DNA of 57,272 bases from Verrucomicrobiota bacterium (lineage in GTDB: Bacteria > Verrucomicrobiota > Verrucomicrobiia > CAIQCK01), in contig JACRJX010000006.1 of NCBI GenBank assembly GCA_016235595.1, positions 1-57,272 on the forward strand. Direction: 5' to 3'. The notes beneath the pieces are model-generated. The model worked only from the letters and a program-made list of their open reading frames with translations, did no database searches and had not been told where the DNA came from. Numbering within the stretch: position 1 is the first letter of the stretch; each line of letters opens with the position of its first letter. This document shows positions 52,041 through 57,272 of the stretch, in pieces. The position numbers and the translations under genes were made by a program.

Positions 52041-54261
52041 CCTTGGGGTAGGCGACGCGGGTGTGAAGCATGTTCAACAACGTTTGTGTGAACCGTTCGG
52101 CGATGACGCGCAGTTCCTGAATGGTCAGGCTGCATTCATCAAGCTGGCTATCCTCGAAACGCGCTGTGATGATTTGCTCGACCATGGCGCGGACTTTGTC
52201 CGGCGCAGTGCTGGACAGGGAGCGGGAGGCACTCTCGATGGCATCGGCGAGGCTGATGATTGCAGCTTCGCGCGAGACGGGCTTGGGATAGTTGTAGCGG
52301 AAATCGTCCTGCAACGGCACCTTGAGATCTGCGGTTTGGCCGGGCTTGAGAGGCATCACGACGGTGGCAGCTTCCTGCGCGGCCTTGCGGGCTTTGTGAT
52401 AGATGGACGTGACAACGGTCGTGCCATGATGCTGGACGATGGCATCCACGATGGGTTGGTTGAGCCGGTATTTCTGGGCAAGCTCCTTGCCGACGCGGAC
52501 GTGGTCCGTGAGAATCCGGAAACTCTCGGAAGGCGACAGATGGTCATGAGGATTCTGGCCTGGCGCCTGATTCTCGGTGAAGAACTGCGGCTGGCTGGTC
52601 TTGCCAATATCGTGGTAATAGGCGCAGACGCGAGCGAGCAGGGGATTGGCACCGATGGCCTCGGCGGCGCTTTCGGCAAGGTTGGCCACGACGAGGCTGT
52701 GGTGGTAGGTGCCGGGCGCGTTAAAGCAAAGCTTTTTCAACAAAGGATGGTTCAGGTCGGAGAACTCCAGCAACCGGATGTCGGTGGTAATGTGGAAGAG
52801 AAACTCGCACACGGGCAGCAGGCCGCTGGCTAGAAATATGGTCACGAGGCCGTTAGTCAGGCCGGCAGAGGCTTGCGAAAGCAGGGTGTCGATCGGGACG
52901 TGGGTCATCGCCGCCAGCGAGCCGATGCAGAGCAGTTCCGCGACGGTGATGGCTGCGCCGGCGCGGACCAGTCGCGATCGGCGGCGCATGTTCTGGGTGA
53001 AATAAACGCCCACGAAGCCGCTGACCATGCTTGTGATGAGCAGCGAGAAATTATCACCGGCCAGAATGGCGGTGAAGACGCTGACGAAGGCCACCATGAA
53101 GACGCCGAGGGATGGTGCCAGCAGCACGCCGACGAGTATTGGGGACAGTGCCGCGGGAATGGCAAACTGGGCGACGGCGAAACTGGTCAGCATGGTGCGA
53201 CTGCAGAGCAGCATCATGGCTTTTACCAACGCAAGATTCATGATGCCGAGGCTGGCCAGCAGCATCAACTGGCGTGTGTTCTGGAACGTCTGCGGGTGAT
53301 TGCTCCAGAGGTAGCCGCAGCTTGCGATCAGCACCACAAGGATCAGGAGCGACCGTCCGTAGAACTCGATGCGGAGCGCTTCGGGCGGGCGAAGGCGGAT
53401 CAACTCGGTGTTATAAGCCCGCAACAGTTCCAGCGACTGGCCGGTGACTTCCTGGCTTTGGAACACGATGGCTTGGCCGGGGGAGATGTGGAGAAGCACC
53501 GGTTGCACTTCCTTGCGGCGGGCATCCTGCCGCAGGCGCGTCTTCTCGCGGTCGAGCTGAAGATTGCCGCGCAGGGCATCGGCAGCCAATTGACGCCACG
53601 CGGCCAAGGACGGCTTCACATCGGGGAGGTTGGAAAGCAGTTGAGCTTCAAACACCTGCAACGCCTCGGAGGGAGTTCGCAACGTTGCGGCGTCCACTGT
53701 CAGTTCTGCCGGAGCGATAACGATGCGCTTATTGCCGCCTCCCAGCGAGAACTCCAGTTCGGCGCGGTCAGCCACGATGCCTGTCTCGGCCAAGGCGCGT
53801 AACAGCCGTTCCACCTTGGGGATGCGGTCCCGATAATAGGCAAAACGAGCGAGGGCGGCGCCTTCCTCGGAACTCAGTTTGTAGAGAGAGCTTTCGTTCC
53901 ATCGGTCAATGGCCTCTTGCGCGCGACCGGCGGCAAGCCGCTCCGCCAGCAACGTGATGCGCCGCCAGCTGTTTTCAAAGCGTTCCAGGTTCAACTGCCA
54001 GACCGGCGGCACGGCAGCGGCAGCGCGGTCGCTCTCGGCTGCGGTGGCCTGTGGATCCTGAAAATCAAACTCAATGCTGGAAATGACCGTTCGGGGTGAA
54101 CGCTGGCCGGGAGAAAGGTCCACCAAACCGCTGAGATCGCCGATGGAAAACAAGCCCATCAGCGCAGCGAACGTGGCGGCGAACAGCATTGCACGCACTA
54201 TACGGCTGCGGTCGAGCCACCATCGTGCGGAAGCAGGAGCTTTGGGGGAGGGTGTGCTCAT
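51955..54261 (-). CDS. PgpH-type 7TM HD-domain phosphohydrolase
   Basis: 768 residues from ATG 54261, whose ATGA overlaps the phoH stop. One membrane helix near the start, a periplasmic 7TMR-HD extracellular domain (about 60-290), seven membrane helices (about 300-500) and a cytoplasmic HD domain with APGTYHHSLVVANLAESAAE and VCAYYHDIGKTSQPQFFTEN (His-Asp metal site). Known members (PgpH) hydrolyse cyclic di-AMP. A low-complexity Pro/Ser/Ala tail (PASAPAPSQSEQPSAPP) overlaps the ybeY start. It sits in the phoH-ybeY cluster as in many bacteria. Confidence 0.9.
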   Translation of the reverse strand: MSTPSPKAPASARWWLDRSRIVRAMLFAATFAALMGLFSIGDLSGLVDLSPGQRSPRTVISSIEFDFQDPQATAAESDRAAAAVPPVWQLNLERFENSWRRITLLAERLAAGRAQEAIDRWNESSLYKLSSEEGAALARFAYYRDRIPKVERLLRALAETGIVADRAELEFSLGGGNKRIVIAPAELTVDAATLRTPSEALQVFEAQLLSNLPDVKPSLAAWRQLAADALRGNLQLDREKTRLRQDARRKEVQPVLLHISPGQAIVFQSQEVTGQSLELLRAYNTELIRLRPPEALRIEFYGRSLLILVVLIASCGYLWSNHPQTFQNTRQLMLLASLGIMNLALVKAMMLLCSRTMLTSFAVAQFAIPAALSPILVGVLLAPSLGVFMVAFVSVFTAILAGDNFSLLITSMVSGFVGVYFTQNMRRRSRLVRAGAAITVAELLCIGSLAAMTHVPIDTLLSQASAGLTNGLVTIFLASGLLPVCEFLFHITTDIRLLEFSDLNHPLLKKLCFNAPGTYHHSLVVANLAESAAEAIGANPLLARVCAYYHDIGKTSQPQFFTENQAPGQNPHDHLSPSESFRILTDHVRVGKELAQKYRLNQPIVDAIVQHHGTTVVTSIYHKARKAAQEAATVVMPLKPGQTADLKVPLQDDFRYNYPKPVSREAAIISLADAIESASRSLSSTAPDKVRAMVEQIITARFEDSQLDECSLTIQELRVIAERFTQTLLNMLHTRVAYPKDEIPASAPAPSQSEQPSAPPADRQSKVA

Positions 54262-55262
54262 GGCTCGGCGGTGGGGCGGTTCGTGGTCTGGAGCTTGAGT
54301 TCCGGTTGGCCGCGGGTGCGGTATTCCTCGTAACGCTTGATGATCTGCTGCACCAATTCGTGGCGGACGACGTCTTTTTCCGAAAAATAGCAAAATGCGA
54401 TACCAGGCACATCTTGAAGCACGTCCTGGACTTCAATCAAGCCGGATCGCTTGGATGGCGGCAGGTCCACCTGGGTGATGTCGCCGGTGATGACGCACTG
54501 CGAGTCAAAGCCAAGCCGAGTCAGGAACATCATCATCTGTTCAGCGGTGGCGTTCTGCGCCTCGTCGAGAATGACGAACGAGTTGTTCAGCGTGCGCCCG
54601 CGCATGAAGGCCAGCGGTGCGATTTCGATGACGCCGCGTTCCATATGCTGCTGGATCTCGTCCACCGGCATCATGTCGTAGAGCGCGTCGTAAAGCGGGC
54701 GCAGGTAAGGCGAGACTTTCTCCTCGTAGGTGCCAGGCAGGTAGCCGAGCGATTCGCCCGCCTCGACGGCGGGACGGGCCAGAATGATGCGCGAGACGCG
54801 GTCTTCCTTGAACGCGGAGACGGCCGTGGCCATCGCGAGGTAGGTCTTGCCAGTGCCGGCGGGGCCGATGCCGAAGACGATGTCGTGGGTGCGGATGGCC
54901 TCGACGTAAAGCTGCTGGCCGTGCGTTTTGGGTGCGACGGGACGTTTACGCGGCGACACCTCGATCTTGCTGGAAAACATCTTGCGCAGGTTGGCCGTGC
55001 CGTCGCGGCAGATGGACTGGAGAGCGTAATTGAATTCGTGCCGGCGAATCTGGATGCCGTTTTCGCGGGCGTTACGGAGTTCCTCAAACAGATGCAGCAC
55101 CTGCTCGATCTTCTTTTCGTCGCCTTCGATCTTCAGCCAGTTGTCGCGCGCGACGATGTGGACGGCGAGCGCCTCTTCGAGCTTCTCAATATTGCGCAGG
55201 TCATCGGCGTAGAGCGCGCACAGCTCACGCGGATCGTCGAATTGGAGAAGATGGCTGGCCAT
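54258..55262 (-). CDS. phoH: PhoH-like ATPase
   Basis: 334 residues. An N-terminal KH-like part (NWLKIEGDEKKIEQVLHLFE) precedes the P-loop GIGPAGTGKTYLAMATAVSA (Walker A about 133), then RIILARPAVEAGESLGYLPG, SFVILDEAQNATAEQMMMFL (Walker B DEAQNAT) and MVITGD-like VITGDITQVDLPPSKRSGL. This is the PhoH family, an RNA-related helicase/ATPase linked with YbeY. The stop overlaps the next ATG (ATGA); the HIT gene ends 4 bp upstream. Confidence 0.95.
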   Translation of the reverse strand: MASHLLQFDDPRELCALYADDLRNIEKLEEALAVHIVARDNWLKIEGDEKKIEQVLHLFEELRNARENGIQIRRHEFNYALQSICRDGTANLRKMFSSKIEVSPRKRPVAPKTHGQQLYVEAIRTHDIVFGIGPAGTGKTYLAMATAVSAFKEDRVSRIILARPAVEAGESLGYLPGTYEEKVSPYLRPLYDALYDMMPVDEIQQHMERGVIEIAPLAFMRGRTLNNSFVILDEAQNATAEQMMMFLTRLGFDSQCVITGDITQVDLPPSKRSGLIEVQDVLQDVPGIAFCYFSEKDVVRHELVQQIIKRYEEYRTRGQPELKLQTTNRPTAEP

Positions 55263-55266
55263 GGAT

Positions 55267-55764
55267 TTAGCCGAGATTGGCGACAGCAGCCTTGAGACGC
55301 TGGTAAAGCGGTTCGAGGGCCTCAGGAATCACCTTGGTTTCGCCGATGACGGGCATGAAATTGGTGTCCCCGTTCCAGCGTGGCACGATATGAATATGCA
55401 CGTGATCGGCGATGCCGGCGCCGGCAACGCGGCCGAGATTGATGCCGATGTTGAAAGCTTCAGGTTTGATGACGGTTGTGAGGAGCCGCTTGCAGCGCCG
55501 CGTCAATACCATCAGATCAGCGAGTTCCGTTTCGGTGAGATCGTCCAGTTCACCGGTATGTTTGTAAGGCGCAACCATGAGGTGGCCGGAGTTGTAGGGG
55601 AAAAGATTCATCATGGCAAAACACGTTTTGTCGCGCATGATAATGAAGTTCTTTTCGTCCTCACTGGCCTGCGATTTTGTGCAGAAAATGCAGCCCTCAT
55701 CGCTCTTGTTCTTGATGGCCGATTGGATGTATTGCATCCGCCACGGTGCCCAAAGCTGTTCCAT
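55267..55764 (-). CDS. HIT-family nucleotide hydrolase/transferase
   Basis: 165 residues. The histidine triad HVHIHIVPRW (about 120) and a CIFC pair near residue 25 (zinc site with a later His) match the Ap4A-phosphorylase-like branch of HIT proteins, which split dinucleotides or nucleotide conjugates. The start MEQLWAPWRMQYIQ is the classic N-terminus. First gene of the operon leading to phoH (4-bp gap). Its promoter places the RNA start within a few bases of the ATG. Confidence 0.93.
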   Translation of the reverse strand: MEQLWAPWRMQYIQSAIKNKSDEGCIFCTKSQASEDEKNFIIMRDKTCFAMMNLFPYNSGHLMVAPYKHTGELDDLTETELADLMVLTRRCKRLLTTVIKPEAFNIGINLGRVAGAGIADHVHIHIVPRWNGDTNFMPVIGETKVIPEALEPLYQRLKAAVANLG

Positions 55765-55774
55765 AGTTCGCCGG

Positions 55775-55804
55775 ACTTTACCGCAGCACGGGCCCTCAAG
55801 TCAA
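55775..55804 (-). promoter_or_regulatory. Promoter of the HIT-phoH-ybeY-recO operon (TTGACT-18-TAAAGT)
   Basis: Minus-strand TTGACT (55799-55804) and TAAAGT (55775-55780). The ATG at 55764 is 10 nt beyond the -10 box, and no Shine-Dalgarno site precedes it. Confidence 0.5.
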
Positions 55805-55890
55805 CGCAGGTGCGGCCATTGAAAAACAGCGGAAAATCAGCCCAAAAACGTGGAGATTGAAAAAAGTTTCAAAAAGTTGTGTTTAGAGTG

Positions 55891-55919
55891 TTGACACTTT
55901 TTGGGTCCACACATATAGT
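55891..55919 (+). promoter_or_regulatory. Strong promoter of the tRNA-Ala/tRNA-Ile/23S transcript
   Basis: Consensus TTGACA (55891-55896), 17-bp spacer and TATAGT (55914-55919). An A/T-rich stretch just upstream (about 55858-55885, with AAAAAAG and AAAAAG) resembles an UP element, as expected of rRNA promoters. Confidence 0.8.
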
Positions 55920-55976
55920 GTCCTTGCTTTCGGTAGAGTATAAGCCGCGAGCAACTGAATGACGGCAAACAAGAGG

Positions 55977-56042
55977 CCCTGGATCTCGGACGCATGAAGG
56001 CAGGCTGAATACGCTGCGCAGGCATGCGTCTGTGATCAAGGG
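55977..56042 (+). ncRNA. Structured leader RNA upstream of tRNA-Ala
   Basis: The arms 55977-55996 and 56023-56042 pair at 18 of 20 positions (core GACGCATG with CATGCGTC, plus GATC/GATC and CCCT/AGGG). The 26-nt loop contains GCAG/CTGC. It lies about 50 nt after the predicted transcription start and directly before the next hairpin, sharing two bases with it. It may be an rRNA leader element or part of a small RNA. Confidence 0.5.
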
Positions 56043-56069
56043 CCGACGGAAACGTCGGCCTTGTTCTTT
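56041..56069 (+). promoter_or_regulatory. Hairpin plus TGTTCTTT: boxB/boxA-like antitermination site or terminator
   Basis: A perfect 8-bp stem GGCCGACG/CGTCGGCC with loop GAAA is followed by TTGTTCTTTC. In rRNA leaders a hairpin (boxB) directly before a TGCTCTTT-like boxA is the antitermination signal, and a tRNA plus 23S follow. The same shape would also serve as an intrinsic terminator. Confidence 0.5.
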
Positions 56070-56139
56070 CTATAGCGGTCAAGGGTTTGATGAAACGGTC
56101 GCCAAAAAGGCGTACGTCAGTGACCCGAGGATTTGAACT

Positions 56140-56215
56140 GGGGGCATAGCTCAGTTGGTAGAGCGTCTGGTTTGCAACCAGAAGGTCACCGGTTCAAACC
56201 CGGTTGCCTCCACCA
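56140..56215 (+). tRNA. tRNA-Ala (TGC)
   Basis: 76 nt with encoded CCA. Acceptor GGGGGCA/TGCCTCC (one G-U pair), anticodon arm TCTGG-TTTGCAA-CCAGA with anticodon TGC, T-loop GTTCAAACC. It precedes tRNA-Ile, the reverse of the usual spacer order. Confidence 0.97.
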
Positions 56216-56236
56216 GAAGCTGCAAACGACTCATAA

Positions 56237-56313
56237 GGGCGTGTAGCTCAGTTGGTTAGAGCAGCCGCTTGATAAGCGGCAGGTCACTGGTTCGAGCCCA
56301 GTCACGCCCACCA
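56237..56313 (+). tRNA. tRNA-Ile (GAT)
   Basis: 77 nt with encoded CCA. Acceptor GGGCGTG/CACGCCC, anticodon arm GCCGC-TTGATAA-GCGGC with anticodon GAT, T-loop GTTCGAGCC. Located 21 bp after tRNA-Ala and about 170 bp before 23S. Confidence 0.97.
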
Positions 56314-56361
56314 GTCTTTAGGTGGCATGGAAGGCGACAGACCGATAGACGAATTTCGGTA

Positions 56362-56396
56362 CCGGCAAAACGCCGGCACGCGGGTTCTTTGAAAAC
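56362..56396 (+). promoter_or_regulatory. Second hairpin plus boxA-like site in the tRNA-23S spacer
   Basis: CCGGC (56362-56366) and GCCGG (56372-56376) form a hairpin, followed at 56384-56396 by GTTCTTTGAAAAC, similar to boxA. The core GTTCTTT is shared with the site at 56063-56069. Confidence 0.45.
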
Positions 56397-56486
56397 GATA
56401 TACTGGTAGTTGGGTAGTAACAACTTACGCTGAGTGATTTTTCTCGCCGTGTAGCGTTTTGCGTTGCACGGTTGAGAGAACACTTT

Positions 56487-57272
<786 letters not shown>

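Noticed and set aside
52873..53802. 309-codon plus-strand frame rich in Gln/Asp/His
   Set aside because: Antisense to the membrane part of the HD hydrolase; its polar composition is the mirror of hydrophobic codons.
55800..56139. Search for a 16S 3' end or anti-Shine-Dalgarno sequence
   Set aside because: No CCTCC-containing 16S tail or other 16S landmark was found, which is why the 23S is called unlinked.

Overview
The window looks like a chromosomal piece of a GC-rich member of the Verrucomicrobiota (PVC group). This is inferred from gene content, not from a search. The clues are paired GH106 alpha-L-rhamnosidase-like proteins, stand-alone URO-D-fold proteins beside glycosidases, a Tat-exported DUF1501 protein next to a PPC-repeat protein, a bactofilin, a CHASE2 cyclase, and the tight HIT-phoH-HD-ybeY-recO cluster. 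Base composition and gene style are fairly even, and no integrase, transposase, phage module or CRISPR array was found.

Layout. 1-3110: the 5' part of a leucine-rich-repeat protein (minus strand, cut by the window edge), a small lipoprotein, a GYD-domain protein and a UxaE-type tagaturonate epimerase. 3131-23648: a carbohydrate-use region. A divergent AraC regulator faces a GH-D-like glycosidase, a sodium/solute symporter and a URO-D-family protein. After an orphan polysaccharide-export lipoprotein, a second AraC regulator faces an apparent operon of a WbsX/GH99-like protein, an L-arabinose/L-fucose isomerase-like protein, two large GH106 proteins and another URO-D-family protein, followed by a GHL10-like lipoprotein. 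Rhamnose- and galacturonate-rich polysaccharide is the most economical substrate guess. 23749-34132: mixed housekeeping genes (Gly/Trp-rich protein, Y-family polymerase, AEC transporter, FolC, HAD phosphatase, CHASE2 cyclase, RNase HIII, MutY, left-handed beta-helix protein) with tRNA-Pro. 34150-46583: tRNA-Gly, tRNA-Leu, bactofilin, then exported proteins (TIM-barrel isomerase-like, DMFA2_C-like, DUF1501, PPC), RdgC, alginate-lyase-like and ceramidase-like proteins. 46634-50777: tRNA-Lys and poorly characterised secreted or membrane proteins. 50879-55764: recO, ybeY, a PgpH-type HD hydrolase, phoH and a HIT protein in one minus-strand operon. 55891-57272: a strong promoter, a structured leader, tRNA-Ala, tRNA-Ile and the 5' part of 23S rRNA, with no 16S gene upstream.

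Most interesting observations: (1) a 23S transcript apparently unlinked from 16S, with its own promoter, a structured leader and two hairpin-plus-boxA-like sites; (2) repeated promoters whose -10 box lies only 6-10 nt before the start codon, suggesting common leaderless transcription; (3) degenerate 7-bp tandem repeats that run into reading frames (HAD hydrolase, both GH106 genes) and between genes; (4) a perfect hairpin filling the gap between the Shine-Dalgarno site and the start codon of the Y-family polymerase gene; (5) a 5'-terminal hairpin on the GYD mRNA. All functional calls come from reading motifs by eye; no database search was possible.
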